Below are positions 46,707 to 55,571 of a DNA stretch of 64,000 nt, piece after piece (position 1 is the first letter of the stretch; every line of letters starts with the position of its first letter). The notes under the pieces were generated by a model. That model saw nothing but the letters and a program-made list of their open reading frames with translations, did no database searches and was not told where the DNA came from. Source of the stretch: Paenibacillus thalictri (GTDB lineage Bacteria; Bacillota; Bacilli; Paenibacillales; NBRC-103111); the NCBI RefSeq assembly GCF_004307995.1, contig NZ_SIRE01000022.1, positions 1-64,000 of the forward strand, read 5' to 3'. The translations under genes and the position numbers were made by a program.

Positions 46707-47747
46707 ATGATCCAAAAGAATTATCCCCTTGCCCTGTGGCTTGTCATCAGCTTGTCCAGCCTGATTCTGACCATTCTGCTGGTGCCTGCGATTCTAGTAA
46801 AAAAACACGATCTTCCGGAATCAGCCCCAACCCCTTCAATCTATGGCGCAGCGGATAAAGCCAACGAAGCGGTGGCGGAGCAGCCAATCGTGGTGCCGGT
46901 GTACTTAAGCAAACAGCAGCGTACGGAGCAGCTTAACTTGGAGAAGTATATCCAGGGTGTTATTGCCGCTGAAATGCCCATTGAATTTGAACCGGAGGCG
47001 CTGAAGGCGCAGGCGATGGCGGCAAGAACGTATGTCGTGCGCAGATTGCTGGAACAGGAGAAGGGTGCCGTTTCAGAGAAGGAGGCACCCGTTACGGATA
47101 CAACCTCACATCAGGCTTACGTAACCGACGACGAGCTGAAAGCAAGGTGGGGAGAGCAGTATGCTCCCAATATGGACAAGCTGAACAAAGCCGTGCAGGA
47201 AACGGCGGGCCAAATATTAACGTATCGGGGCCAGCCGATTGATGCCACCTTTTTCTCTACGAGCAATGGGTATACCGAAAATTCGGAGGATTATTGGGAG
47301 CGGTACATACCGTATTTAAGAAGCGTCCCCAGTCCGTGGGACCTGAAGTTGTCTCCGCGATATAAGGGCACCGTAACGATTCCGCTGAAAGATGTGCAGC
47401 GCAAACTCGGTCTGGCCGGCGCCATTCCGGTGGGATCGTCCAATGCGGGCATTAAGGTGCTCGAGAGATCGGAAGGGCATCGCATCAAAAAAATATCCAT
47501 CGGCGGTAAAACGTTTACCGGGCGCGAGGTAAGGGAGAATCTGGGGCTGGATTCCTCCCAATTTGAATGGGTGTGGACCGGCGGCAATCTTCAATTCACC
47601 ACATACGGCTATGGGCATGGTGTGGGGATGAGCCAGTGGGGAGCCAACGGAATGGCCAAGGAAGGACGGCGTGCGGAGGAAATCGTCAAATACTACTATT
47701 CGGGTATTGAAATCTCGCAAGCCTCTTCTTTTTTTTCGAAACATTAG
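46707..47747 (+). CDS. spoIID: Stage II sporulation protein D
   Basis: The 346-aa mother-cell protein is a lytic transglycosylase of the DMP engulfment machine in known spore formers. An N-terminal anchor (about 7-29) is followed by the family core: NLEKYIQGVIAAEMPIEFEPEALKAQAMAARTY with the catalytic Glu, the long loop region and GYGHGVGMSQWGANGMA near the end. AGGAGG lies 8 nt ahead of the ATG. The spoIIQ partner gene follows. Confidence 0.95.
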   Translation: MIQKNYPLALWLVISLSSLILTILLVPAILVKKHDLPESAPTPSIYGAADKANEAVAEQPIVVPVYLSKQQRTEQLNLEKYIQGVIAAEMPIEFEPEALKAQAMAARTYVVRRLLEQEKGAVSEKEAPVTDTTSHQAYVTDDELKARWGEQYAPNMDKLNKAVQETAGQILTYRGQPIDATFFSTSNGYTENSEDYWERYIPYLRSVPSPWDLKLSPRYKGTVTIPLKDVQRKLGLAGAIPVGSSNAGIKVLERSEGHRIKKISIGGKTFTGREVRENLGLDSSQFEWVWTGGNLQFTTYGYGHGVGMSQWGANGMAKEGRRAEEIVKYYYSGIEISQASSFFSKH

Positions 47748-47808
47748 GTTTTTGCTTAAGAGCGGATTTCTTTCTATTATTATTTTTAGAAAATTGCATA
47801 AAAAATAG

Positions 47809-47861
47809 ATCACCTCACGTATAAAAGCCCGCCAGCTGGCAACAATGGCATGTGAGGTGAT
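47809..47861 (+). promoter_or_regulatory. Inverted repeat overlapping the spoIIQ ribosome site
   Basis: ATCACCTCAC (47809-47818) and GTGAGGTGAT (47852-47861) are perfect complements separated by 33 nt. The right arm contains the spoIIQ Shine-Dalgarno (GAGGTGAT). If both arms are transcribed, the hairpin would hide the ribosome site; otherwise it may be a protein operator. A GCATA at 47795-47799 could be a sporulation-sigma -35 box, which would place the left arm upstream of the transcript. Confidence 0.5.
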
Positions 47862-47866
47862 GATAG

Positions 47867-48595
47867 ATGAACAATCAAAAACAAGATTTGCAGAAAAAAG
47901 AAGAGGCTCCTAAATCTATCGAAGGAGCAAAAGGAAGCGCCTGGAAGAGGCTTCTAGCCAAAAAGTGGGTATTCCCGGCAACGTACATCGCAGCAGCGGC
48001 AATTATCTTAACGTTAATGTGGGTCTACCAGGATTCCGGCAAGTCCAAATTGGCCGATAATATGAAAGTTGGCCTGGACTCGTCGAAACAAACGGTAACC
48101 AATAACGTAAGCGGCCCTGATGCTTTGCCTGCCAATACGCAGACGGAAACTATGTCGTTCCCGTTCAAAGACCGGGGCGAGCTTGATGTGTCACTCCCTT
48201 ATTTCGACAGCAAAGCTTCCAATGAAGTAAGGCAAGCGGCATTGGTAGAATACGGCGACACATTTACCCCACACGTCGGTATCGACTACGCCAGACACGA
48301 TGATAAGCCTTTTGACGTAATGGCGGCTATGAGCGGTAAGGTCACTGCAGTCGAAAAAAATCCGGTCGTCGGCAATCTCGTGGAAATTACGCACAGCAAC
48401 GGTCTTGTCACCGTGTATCAAAGCTTGGCCGACGTCAAGGTGGCTAAAGATCAGCAAGTGAAAAAAGGCGATGTCATCGCACAAGCCGGACGCAACGATC
48501 TGGAGAAAGAAGAAGGCGTGCACCTGCACTTTGAAGTAAGACAAGGTCAAGGCGGAGCCGCTCTGAATCCGGAGCAATTTTTCCCAGAACATTAA
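47867..48595 (+). CDS. spoIIQ: SpoIIQ-like M23 (LytM) protein with intact zinc ligands
   Basis: The 242-aa protein has a cytoplasmic N-terminus, one transmembrane helix (about 35-54) and a LytM/M23 domain (about 125-240). The zinc ligands are all present: H136 and D140 in HVGID, and H219-x-H221 in VHLHFEV. In Bacillus subtilis SpoIIQ the first ligand is replaced and the domain is inactive, so this copy may be an active endopeptidase, as reported for clostridial SpoIIQ. SpoIIQ with SpoIIIAH forms the channel across the engulfing membranes. Confidence 0.9.
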   Translation: MNNQKQDLQKKEEAPKSIEGAKGSAWKRLLAKKWVFPATYIAAAAIILTLMWVYQDSGKSKLADNMKVGLDSSKQTVTNNVSGPDALPANTQTETMSFPFKDRGELDVSLPYFDSKASNEVRQAALVEYGDTFTPHVGIDYARHDDKPFDVMAAMSGKVTAVEKNPVVGNLVEITHSNGLVTVYQSLADVKVAKDQQVKKGDVIAQAGRNDLEKEEGVHLHFEVRQGQGGAALNPEQFFPEH

Positions 48596-48637
48596 GAAAC
48601 GGATGCGTACAGCATCTTCTTTACAAGTATCGTGTAC

Positions 48638-48670
48638 GAGCAGCAGGGAACTTCCTGCTGCTTTTTTGTA
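48638..48670 (+). terminator. Terminator after spoIIQ
   Basis: AGCAGCAGG (from 48639) pairs with CCTGCTGCT across a 5-nt loop and is followed by TTTTT. Confidence 0.85.
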
Positions 48671-48806
48671 TTTTTCAGCAGCAAATAAAGGCCCTTCATG
48701 AAAATAATTATGGGCAAATCCGCTTGTCAGGCTTGGCAACGTAGAATATATAGTTTGCCCCCTCAATATAATGTACCAAACTAACTCGAGTAGGGAGGCG
48801 AGGGGA

Positions 48807-49094
48807 GTGCACGATTACATCAAAGAGCGGACCATCAAAATCGGTCGGTGTCTTGTCGAGACGAAGCATACGGTCCGTACGATTGCCAAAGAATTCGGCG
48901 TTTCCAAAAGCACAGTGCATAAGGATTTGACCGAACGTCTGCCGGAGATTAACCCGGAATTGGCTAACCAGGTAAAGCATATTTTGGAATACCACAAATC
49001 GATCCGGCATCTTCGTGGCGGCGAAGCCACGAAAATCAAGTACCGCAAAACAAGAAGCCCCAAATCTTCCGAGAAGCTCGTTACCGTAAAGTAA
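48807..49094 (+). CDS. spoIIID: Sporulation transcription regulator SpoIIID
   Basis: The 95-aa protein starts at GTG 48807 (VHDYIKERTIKIG), exactly as in Bacillus, 8 nt after GGGAGG. The helix-turn-helix TIAKEFGVSKSTVHKDLTERL and the C-terminal YHKSIRHLRGGEATKIKYRK DNA contact are intact. It tunes SigE-dependent genes in the mother cell. It lies upstream of mbl, as in Bacillus. Confidence 0.96.
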   Translation: MHDYIKERTIKIGRCLVETKHTVRTIAKEFGVSKSTVHKDLTERLPEINPELANQVKHILEYHKSIRHLRGGEATKIKYRKTRSPKSSEKLVTVK

Positions 49095-49275
49095 GATTGT
49101 TATGAATAAGCAAGATCCTTCCAAACCAGCCGTTTATTTCTGCTTGTGCATCTGTAGTCCTATTTTGAAAGAAGTATTTTCCTTTCAGTGGCGGACGGTA
49201 CCTATTGTGTATTATAATGAGAACAAGTGCCGCTAATTTACGGACGAACGGTTGGTTTAGGGAGGATACATTAAG

Positions 49276-50277
49276 ATGCTTAGCAAGGATATTGGCATAG
49301 ATTTGGGGACTGCAAACGTCCTCATTCACGTAAAAGGACGGGGCGTCGTGCTGGATGAGCCTTCGGTCGTAGCGATCGAAAGCGATACGAAGCGCGTGCT
49401 TGCCGTTGGCGAGGAAGCGCGCCGGATGGTGGGCCGTACTCCTGGCAATATCGTCGCCACTCGGCCGCTCCGGGATGGCGTTATTGCCGATTTTGAAATT
49501 ACCGAGATGATGCTGAAATATTTTATCAATAAGGTTGGCGGCAAAAGATGGTATAGTCATCCGCGCATCTTGATCTGCGCTCCGACCAACATCACTTCCG
49601 TCGAGCAGAAAGCGATCCGCGAAGCGGCTGAGCGCTGCGGCGCACGCGAAGTATTTTTGGAAGAAGAGCCGAAGGCGGCTGCAATCGGTGCCGGGATGGA
49701 CATTTTCCAGCCAAGCGGCAACATGGTCGTCGACATCGGCGGCGGTACAACGGACGTAGCTGTGCTGTCGATGGGCGACATCGTAACTTCTTCATCACTG
49801 AAAATTGCCGGCGACAAATTCGACTCGGCGATTATGAAGTACATTAAATCGAAGTACAAGCTGTTGATCGGGGAACGGACATCGGAGGATATCAAGATCA
49901 GAATCGGAACGGTATACCCGGACGGACGCAATGAAACGATGGATATTCGGGGACGCGATATGGTAAGCGGTTTGCCGCTGACGATCTCGATCCATTCCAA
50001 CGAAGTGCAGGAAGCGTTGTGGGATCCCGTTGCTTCGATTGTAACTGCGGCCAAAAGCGTGCTTGAACGGACACCTCCGGAGTTGTCTGCGGATATTATC
50101 GACCGCGGCGTTATTTTGACAGGCGGGGGAGCTATGCTGCACGGTATTGACCAATTGCTCGCCGACGAGCTGAAGGTGCCGGTGCTTGTAGCGGAGGATC
50201 CGATGAGCTGCGTCGTTAAAGGGACAGGCATTATGCTCGACAACCTGGACAAAGTGTCTAAACGGAAATTTGGCTGA
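49276..50277 (+). CDS. mbl: MreB-family rod-shape protein Mbl
   Basis: The 333-aa bacterial actin begins DIGIDLGTANVLIHVKGRGVVLDEPSVVA (phosphate-1 loop). It has VVDIGGGTTDVAV (phosphate-2) and VILTGGGAMLHGID (adenosine) motifs. The location next to spoIIID and flhO identifies it as Mbl rather than MreB. It guides the cell-wall elongation machinery. AGGGAGG precedes the ATG; a TATAAT at 49213-49218 may be its -10 box. Confidence 0.95.
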   Translation: MLSKDIGIDLGTANVLIHVKGRGVVLDEPSVVAIESDTKRVLAVGEEARRMVGRTPGNIVATRPLRDGVIADFEITEMMLKYFINKVGGKRWYSHPRILICAPTNITSVEQKAIREAAERCGAREVFLEEEPKAAAIGAGMDIFQPSGNMVVDIGGGTTDVAVLSMGDIVTSSSLKIAGDKFDSAIMKYIKSKYKLLIGERTSEDIKIRIGTVYPDGRNETMDIRGRDMVSGLPLTISIHSNEVQEALWDPVASIVTAAKSVLERTPPELSADIIDRGVILTGGGAMLHGIDQLLADELKVPVLVAEDPMSCVVKGTGIMLDNLDKVSKRKFG

Positions 50278-50323
50278 TTCGAACTTCATCATGAACAATC
50301 GATAAGTTGAAAGGGGCTTTTCC

Positions 50324-51256
50324 ATGTTAAGAGGGCTTTATACGGCTGCCTCCGGAATGATTGCGCAGCAGCGGAAACACGATACGGTGACGAACAATAT
50401 CGCGAATATCAATACGCCCGGATACAAGCAGGGTACAGGGCTTTCCCGCTCGTTTCCGGAAATGCTGATTGAGCGTGTCCGCAGCGGCGGCGGTCTGGGA
50501 GAGCAGCCGGTAAGCCGCGTCGGTCGGCTTACGACCGGCGTAATGGCAGAGGAAACGGTCTCTATACATACGCAAGGCGATATTCAGGAGACGCAAAATC
50601 CTTACGATTTTGCGCTTGTCTCCAACATTCGGGTACCTGATCCGGCCGATCCTACCGGCAATACGTTTATTCCTTTTGACGCATCGGGTAAATATGTAGG
50701 CGCGAACGGTGTGCGCATGACGCAGCCGCAAGCCCTTTTTACCGTGCAAGATGCGAACGGACAGCAGAAATATTCGTTGAACGGTAAGTTTTCGGTGGAC
50801 GAGGCGGGGGAATTAATTACGGCGGAAGGTTACCAGGTGCTTGGCCGGAACGGTCAGCCGATCGTGTTGATGAATCCGACTACCAATGAGCCAATATCGA
50901 ACTTCCGCATTTCCAGATCGGGTCTGTTTACCGATGTAGACGGGGTGCCTTTGCTCGGGGCGGACAACCAGCCGATGAACTTGCTGATTTCGCGCGTCGA
51001 AGATCCGAATCAACTGGTTCGTGAGGGGAACGGCTTGTACCGTTTGAATCAAGACGCTCAAGGCGGGGTAAGGGCGGTAGAATTAGGCGAGCAAGTTGAG
51101 GTGCGTCAAGGTTATGTGGAACGCTCCAATGTGGATGCAGGACAATCGATGGTTGACATGATGTCTGCGGTTCGTGCTTATGAAGCTAACCAGAAGGTCA
51201 TTCAATATTACGATAAAAGCATGGACAAGGCTGTCAACGAGGTTGGCCGCGTATAA
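50324..51256 (+). CDS. flhO: Flagellar hook-basal body rod protein (FlhO type)
   Basis: The 310-aa FlgF/FlgG-family protein has the N-terminal MLRGLYTAASGMIAQQRKHD and NNIANINTPGYKQG motif, and the C-terminal SNVDAGQSMVDMMSAVRAYEANQKVI coiled-coil block that assembles the axial rod. It is paired with flhP 24 nt downstream. In Bacillus these two genes follow mbl and encode distal rod components. Confidence 0.92.
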   Translation: MLRGLYTAASGMIAQQRKHDTVTNNIANINTPGYKQGTGLSRSFPEMLIERVRSGGGLGEQPVSRVGRLTTGVMAEETVSIHTQGDIQETQNPYDFALVSNIRVPDPADPTGNTFIPFDASGKYVGANGVRMTQPQALFTVQDANGQQKYSLNGKFSVDEAGELITAEGYQVLGRNGQPIVLMNPTTNEPISNFRISRSGLFTDVDGVPLLGADNQPMNLLISRVEDPNQLVREGNGLYRLNQDAQGGVRAVELGEQVEVRQGYVERSNVDAGQSMVDMMSAVRAYEANQKVIQYYDKSMDKAVNEVGRV

Positions 51257-51280
51257 TGAAACGATGAGGAGCTGCGTCAT

Positions 51281-52150
51281 ATGAACCATTCCATGATCAA
51301 TGCATCGGTATCGATGCATGCGCTTCAGCAAAAGCTTGATTTGGTCTCGAACAATATCGCTAACTCAAACACCATCGGCTATAAACGCCGGGAAGCATCG
51401 TTTCAAGACGTGTTGACCAGCGTGAAGCAGCAACCCGAAGGTTTTCAGAAAGAAGGCCGGTTGACCCCTCTTGGATATAATCATGGCTGGGGGGCCAAAT
51501 TGGTGCGCTCGGAAACAAATATGGCTCAAGGTTCGGCAGTTGCTTCCGACAACCCTTTGGATCTGGCGATTGAAGGAAACGGTTTGTTTGAACTCACCGT
51601 AAACTCGCTGGATGCCAATGGCCAGCAGGTGCAGCAAACGGCTTGGACGCGCAGCGGCGCTTTTCAGCTGTCTCCCGACCCAACCGGAACGGGTAACATG
51701 TATTTGACGACCAAGGACGGTCATTACGTCATGGGGACGGACAATAACCCGGTATCGGTGCCGGCCAATCACAGGCTGGTGATTGAGGACAACGGGCAAA
51801 TTATGGCTTACAGCAATGAAGATAACACCGCGCCTCCAATTGCCGCAGGGCAAATTAAGCTGGTGCGTGTGATTCGTCCTCAGCTGCTCCTTCAGATGGG
51901 CGAGAATATGTACGGTCTTCCTCAGGATACTGCCGTGAATCGGGAGCAAATTTTGCAAACGTTCAACGGAGCAACCCCGAATGATACGGATTCAATTAAG
52001 GTAAAACAGCATTTCCTTGAACAATCCAACGTATCGTTGGCTGACGAAATATCGGAGATGCTTGTTGTTCAGCGTGCATTTCAATTAAACTCGCGAGCCA
52101 TTACCTCCGCTGATACGATGATGAACATCGCGAACAATTTACGCGGATAA
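51281..52150 (+). CDS. flhP: Flagellar hook-basal body rod protein (FlhP type)
   Basis: The 289-aa protein opens MNHSMINASVSMHALQQKLDLVSNNIANSNTIGYKRRE and ends in the axial QSNVSLADEISEMLVVQRAFQLNSRAI block. Partner of FlhO in the rod. GAGGAG lies 9 nt before the ATG. Confidence 0.92.
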   Translation: MNHSMINASVSMHALQQKLDLVSNNIANSNTIGYKRREASFQDVLTSVKQQPEGFQKEGRLTPLGYNHGWGAKLVRSETNMAQGSAVASDNPLDLAIEGNGLFELTVNSLDANGQQVQQTAWTRSGAFQLSPDPTGTGNMYLTTKDGHYVMGTDNNPVSVPANHRLVIEDNGQIMAYSNEDNTAPPIAAGQIKLVRVIRPQLLLQMGENMYGLPQDTAVNREQILQTFNGATPNDTDSIKVKQHFLEQSNVSLADEISEMLVVQRAFQLNSRAITSADTMMNIANNLRG

Positions 52151-52178
52151 AGCGGTAAAGTGAGGGTTCAATAGATTG

Positions 52179-52424
52179 ATGGCGGAACAACCAACTACTA
52201 AAGCAAACAAAGCAAAAACTAATAAAAAAGCGAAACCGCGTGCACGGTGGAAGAAGATCGTTTGGTTCTTCGTGAAATTAATCCGTGTTCCCGTGCTGTG
52301 CGCTATGGCATTAGTTGCCGGACTTTACATTGGATATGTATATATGGGCGGCCAACAGATTTCGGACGTGTTTGAGCTTCAAACGTGGAAGCACATGGTC
52401 GACCTGGTGTTCGCAGCTTCGTGA
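52179..52424 (+). CDS. EpuA-like small membrane protein (often annotated RNA polymerase subunit beta)
   Basis: The 81-aa protein has a strongly basic N-terminus (first 25 residues mostly K, A, T, R) and one hydrophobic helix (about 37-57), then GGQQISDVFELQTWKHMVDLV, the pattern of the EpuA/DUF family frequently mislabelled in genomes. Function unknown. It follows flhP by 28 nt and is followed by a terminator. Confidence 0.65.
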   Translation: MAEQPTTKANKAKTNKKAKPRARWKKIVWFFVKLIRVPVLCAMALVAGLYIGYVYMGGQQISDVFELQTWKHMVDLVFAAS

Positions 52425-52449
52425 CTCCCGGCAGGGAGTTTTATTTTTG
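52423..52449 (+). terminator. Terminator after the flhO-flhP-epuA unit
   Basis: ACTCCC-ggca-GGGAGT is followed by TTTATTTTT. Confidence 0.8.
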
Positions 52450-52530
52450 CGATAAACAGCGGTATAATGGATAGATGACAGCGGTTTAACGATGCAAGCT
52501 AGAATGAAGACGGAGGTGGACAGACAAAGC

Positions 52531-53055
52531 ATGAACGTGCCGAACCTGCTGACCGGATGCCGGTTTATTCTTATCCCGGTTTACCTCTTCGTATTCTATT
52601 CGGGGCATATCAAGACGGCTTTTTTGGTGCTCTTGATTGCGGGTTTGACCGATGTGCTTGACGGATATATCGCACGGACCCAACAGCTTGTGACCCAATT
52701 GGGCAGCATGCTCGATCCGCTCGCCGATAAAACGATGATGATTGCTGTGATTGTCTCGCTTGTATTTTCCAAGATGATTCCTTGGGAAGCGGCTATTGCC
52801 ATCTTTATTCGGGATGCCGGAATGATCGCGGGATCCGCCTTCTTTCATTTCCGCGGCAAAAAGACCGTTCCCGCTAATGTGATGGGAAAACTGACAACCG
52901 TGCTGTATTACATAGCGATTTTGTTGATTACATTTCAGCTGCCTTTCGCTGTGTTTTACTTATGGTTTGTCATCGGTGTTTCGTTCTTAACCTCATTTAT
53001 ATACATATTTCAATTCCGTTCGTTAAACAAGAAAAACATGAACCATACCCTGTGA
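52531..53055 (+). CDS. CDP-alcohol phosphatidyltransferase (PgsA-like)
   Basis: This 174-aa membrane enzyme has the complete motif D-G-x2-A-R-x8-G-x3-D-x3-D (DGYIARTQQLVTQLGSMLDPLADK). It probably makes phosphatidylglycerolphosphate or a related phospholipid; a second PgsA may exist elsewhere. I chose ATG 52531 (MNVPNLLTGCRF) by family alignment, although GGAGG is 14 nt away; ATG 52492 would add 13 hydrophilic residues. Confidence 0.82.
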   Translation: MNVPNLLTGCRFILIPVYLFVFYSGHIKTAFLVLLIAGLTDVLDGYIARTQQLVTQLGSMLDPLADKTMMIAVIVSLVFSKMIPWEAAIAIFIRDAGMIAGSAFFHFRGKKTVPANVMGKLTTVLYYIAILLITFQLPFAVFYLWFVIGVSFLTSFIYIFQFRSLNKKNMNHTL

Positions 53056-53060
53056 AAAAA

Positions 53061-53115
53061 GAGCATATGCTTCAGAGCGCCATATAGGCACGATCTCACG
53101 CATACGCTCCTTTTA
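53061..53115 (+). terminator. Hairpin terminator after the phosphatidyltransferase gene
   Basis: GAGCATATGC (53061-53070) pairs with GCATACGCTC (53100-53109) with one mismatch, then CTTTT. Confidence 0.55.
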
Positions 53116-53215
53116 TATCAACCCTCACGATCTGCAGCTCATGAAGGGGACAACAAGTAGTGTAAGTTGAAGCTGTGATTTTTATTCTTTGTGCTTGGAA
53201 GGAGCGGCAGCATTA

Positions 53216-53641
53216 GTGGACATTAACGAAATTCAACAAACGATTCCTCACCGGTACCCGTTTTTATTGGTGGACCGGATTTTAGAGGTTGAGCCCGGTG
53301 TAAGGGCTAAAGGACTTAAAAATGTGACGATCAATGAGCCGTTTTTTGCCGGCCATTTCCCGGGATATCCGGTTATGCCGGGCGTTCTGATTGTCGAAGC
53401 GCTTGCGCAAGTGGGCAGTGTGGCCATGTTGAAAGTAGAAGCTAATCAAGGCAAGCTTGGATTTTTCGCCGGAATTGACGGATTTCGTTTCCGGGGGCAG
53501 GTGTTCCCGGGGGATACGTTGACCCTTGAGGTGGAGATTACACGGCTCAAAGGCGCTATTGGCAAAGGTCAGGCGACCGCCAAAGTAGGAGACCGCGTAG
53601 TCGCCGAAGGCGAACTGATGTTTGCGTTGGCGGACCGTTAA
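53216..53641 (+). CDS. fabZ: 3-hydroxyacyl-ACP dehydratase FabZ
   Basis: The 141-aa enzyme starts at GTG 53216 with AAGGAG upstream. Hot-dog fold with catalytic His in [18 protein letters not shown] and Glu in [10 protein letters not shown]. It dehydrates 3-hydroxyacyl-ACP in fatty acid elongation. Length and N-terminus ([15 protein letters not shown]) are standard. Confidence 0.96.
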   Translation: MDINEIQQTIPHRYPFLLVDRILEVEPGVRAKGLKNVTINEPFFAGHFPGYPVMPGVLIVEALAQVGSVAMLKVEANQGKLGFFAGIDGFRFRGQVFPGDTLTLEVEITRLKGAIGKGQATAKVGDRVVAEGELMFALADR

Positions 53642-53669
53642 AATTTTCGTTACGGAAAGGGGATCCACT

Positions 53670-55373
53670 ATGAGTTTGTCTTCTTTTGTACAAAATCAGT
53701 ATGAGTTGTGGCTGAACGATGATGCTATCGATCAGGCCACCAAAGAAGAACTGACGGCAATTCAAGGGAACTACAAAGAAATTGAAGACCGGTTTTACCG
53801 GGATCTCGAGTTTGGCACAGGCGGGCTTCGCGGTGTCATCGGTGCCGGAACGAACCGATTGAACGTATATACCGTGGGCAGAGCCACTCAAGGGTTGGCG
53901 CAATATGTTTTGTCATCGGGTGCGGCTGAGCCCTCTGCAGTTATCGCTTACGATTCTCGCCACCAATCGCCGGAGTTTGCGCTGGAAACTGCGCTGGTGC
54001 TTGCGGGGAACGGAATTAAAGCGTACGTTTTCGAGTCGCTGCGTCCGACCCCGGAGCTTTCTTTTGCTGTAAGGCATTTAAAAGCGACTGCGGGGGTCGT
54101 CATTACGGCAAGCCATAACCCTCCTGAGTATAACGGCTATAAGGTGTACGGCCGCGATGGCGGTCAGCTTGTTCCTGACCAAGCGGAGAAGGTTATTGCC
54201 GAGATCCAGCAAATCACGTCGTTTGCGGCGGTTAAGAAGCTGGGGCGTCAAGAAGCTGAGAGCAAAGGTCATCTTCAGTGGATCGGCGAAGAGTTGGATG
54301 AGGCTTTTATACAAGCTGTCGCTTCCGTCAGTCAAAATCCCAGTCTGGTGCAGCAAATGAGCTCTGATTTTCGGATTGTGTATACACCGCTTCATGGAGC
54401 GGGCAACCTTTCCGTCCGTTCGGCTCTTGCCGCAATCGGATTCGAGCAGGTGTATGTCGTACCCGAGCAGGAGCTGCCGGATGCCAATTTCAGCACGGTG
54501 AAGTCCCCAAATCCCGAGGAACGCGACGCGTTTCATTTGGCGATCGAGGCGGCCAAATCGTACCAAGCGGATATTGTTATCGGTACAGATCCCGACTGCG
54601 ACCGGATGGGAGCCGTTGTGAAGGACGCGGGCGGCGAGTATTTTGTGCTTACCGGCAATCAATCGGGTGCCATTATGGTCGATTATTTGCTCAGCAGCTA
54701 TAAGGAGAAAGGCAAGCTTCCTGCTTCCGGCGTTGTCATTAAAACGATCGTAACGAGCGAAATGGGCGCGGTCATTGCCAAGCATTATGGTGTCGAGACG
54801 CTGGATACACTGACCGGCTTCAAATATATTGGCGAGAAAATGACGCAATTCGACGCCTCCGGCGATCACCAGTTCCTGTTTGGTTACGAGGAGAGCTACG
54901 GCTATTTGGCAGGTACTTACGCCCGCGACAAAGATGCGGTGGTTGCTTCCACACTGATTTGCGAAGCGGCTGCTTATTATAAAAGCAAGGGTAAAACGCT
55001 CTATGAAGTGCTTCAGGAGCTGTATGAGCGCCACGGGTATTTCCTTGAATCGCTGGAATCGCGTACGATGAAGGGGAAAGAGGGAGTGGAAAAAATCCGC
55101 TCCATCATGGACGACTGGCGCGGCAATCCGCCGACCGACATCAATGGTGTCGGTGTTGTGAAATCGGAAGATTTTTCAACAGGATTATACGGCTTGCCAC
55201 AAGAGAACGTGCTCAAGTTTACGCTGCAAGACGATTCCTGGTTCTGTCTTCGTCCGTCCGGAACGGAGCCGAAAATTAAAGTATATTTTGCGGTAAGAGG
55301 CACTTCTTCGGAAGGGGCTTCGGCAGTGCTCTCCGCTCTTGTGCAGACGGTAATGGCAAGAGTCGACGCTTAA
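53670..55373 (+). CDS. pgcA: Phosphoglucomutase/phosphomannomutase
   Basis: This 567-aa alpha-D-phosphohexomutase has the catalytic serine loop TASHNPPEYNGYKVYG, metal loop DPDCDR, sugar loop GYEESYGY and phosphate loop RPSGTEPKIK. It interconverts glucose-6-P and glucose-1-P for UDP-glucose and lipoteichoic acid anchors. GGAAAGGGG precedes ATG 53670. Confidence 0.92.
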   Translation: MSLSSFVQNQYELWLNDDAIDQATKEELTAIQGNYKEIEDRFYRDLEFGTGGLRGVIGAGTNRLNVYTVGRATQGLAQYVLSSGAAEPSAVIAYDSRHQSPEFALETALVLAGNGIKAYVFESLRPTPELSFAVRHLKATAGVVITASHNPPEYNGYKVYGRDGGQLVPDQAEKVIAEIQQITSFAAVKKLGRQEAESKGHLQWIGEELDEAFIQAVASVSQNPSLVQQMSSDFRIVYTPLHGAGNLSVRSALAAIGFEQVYVVPEQELPDANFSTVKSPNPEERDAFHLAIEAAKSYQADIVIGTDPDCDRMGAVVKDAGGEYFVLTGNQSGAIMVDYLLSSYKEKGKLPASGVVIKTIVTSEMGAVIAKHYGVETLDTLTGFKYIGEKMTQFDASGDHQFLFGYEESYGYLAGTYARDKDAVVASTLICEAAAYYKSKGKTLYEVLQELYERHGYFLESLESRTMKGKEGVEKIRSIMDDWRGNPPTDINGVGVVKSEDFSTGLYGLPQENVLKFTLQDDSWFCLRPSGTEPKIKVYFAVRGTSSEGASAVLSALVQTVMARVDA

Positions 55374-55392
55374 TCTCGGATGATACTCATGT

Positions 55393-55425
55393 AAACCTCT
55401 TTAGGGTACGGCCCTAAGGAGGTTT
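55393..55425 (+). promoter_or_regulatory. Hairpin enclosing a strong Shine-Dalgarno
   Basis: AAACCTCTTTAGGG (55393-55406) pairs almost completely with CCCTAAGGAGGTTT (55412-55425). The right arm holds AAGGAGG, 6 nt before a short ORF at 55429. There is no T tract, so translational control rather than termination is possible; a weak terminator for the mutase gene is the alternative. Confidence 0.5.
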
Positions 55426-55428
55426 CGG

Positions 55429-55560
55429 ATGTTAACGGGCATAGAAGCGAGTTGTACTGGCGCTGAACTTAAGCAAGTCTGGCAAGACCGGCTTATGGAG
55501 CCGGCACTACAAACTCGGAGCACATGCTTACGAAGCCGTTTTGTTCTACAAAACTTTTAG
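55429..55560 (+). CDS. Putative 43-codon leader ORF upstream of the DUF5693-like gene
   Basis: ATG at 55429 follows AAGGAGG by 6 nt. The 43-aa peptide (MLTGIEASCTGAELKQVWQD...) matches no family I know. Its last 12 codons run through a copy of the ATGCTTACGAAG hairpin repeat, and its TAG stop (55558-55560) is the TAG inside the TTAGGAG ribosome site of the next gene. That arrangement would couple the two by translation. Confidence 0.4.
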   Translation: MLTGIEASCTGAELKQVWQDRLMEPALQTRSTCLRSRFVLQNF

Positions 55561-55563
55561 GAG
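55524..55563 (+). repeat. Ribosome-site-adjacent hairpin repeat, DUF5693-gene copy (one unit)
   Basis: Head ATGCTTACGAAG (55524-55535), stem GTTTTGT-tct-ACAAAAC (55538-55554), then TTTTAGGAG, the ribosome site of the TTG-started gene at 55572. Confidence 0.88.
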
Positions 55564-55571
55564 TGACACGC

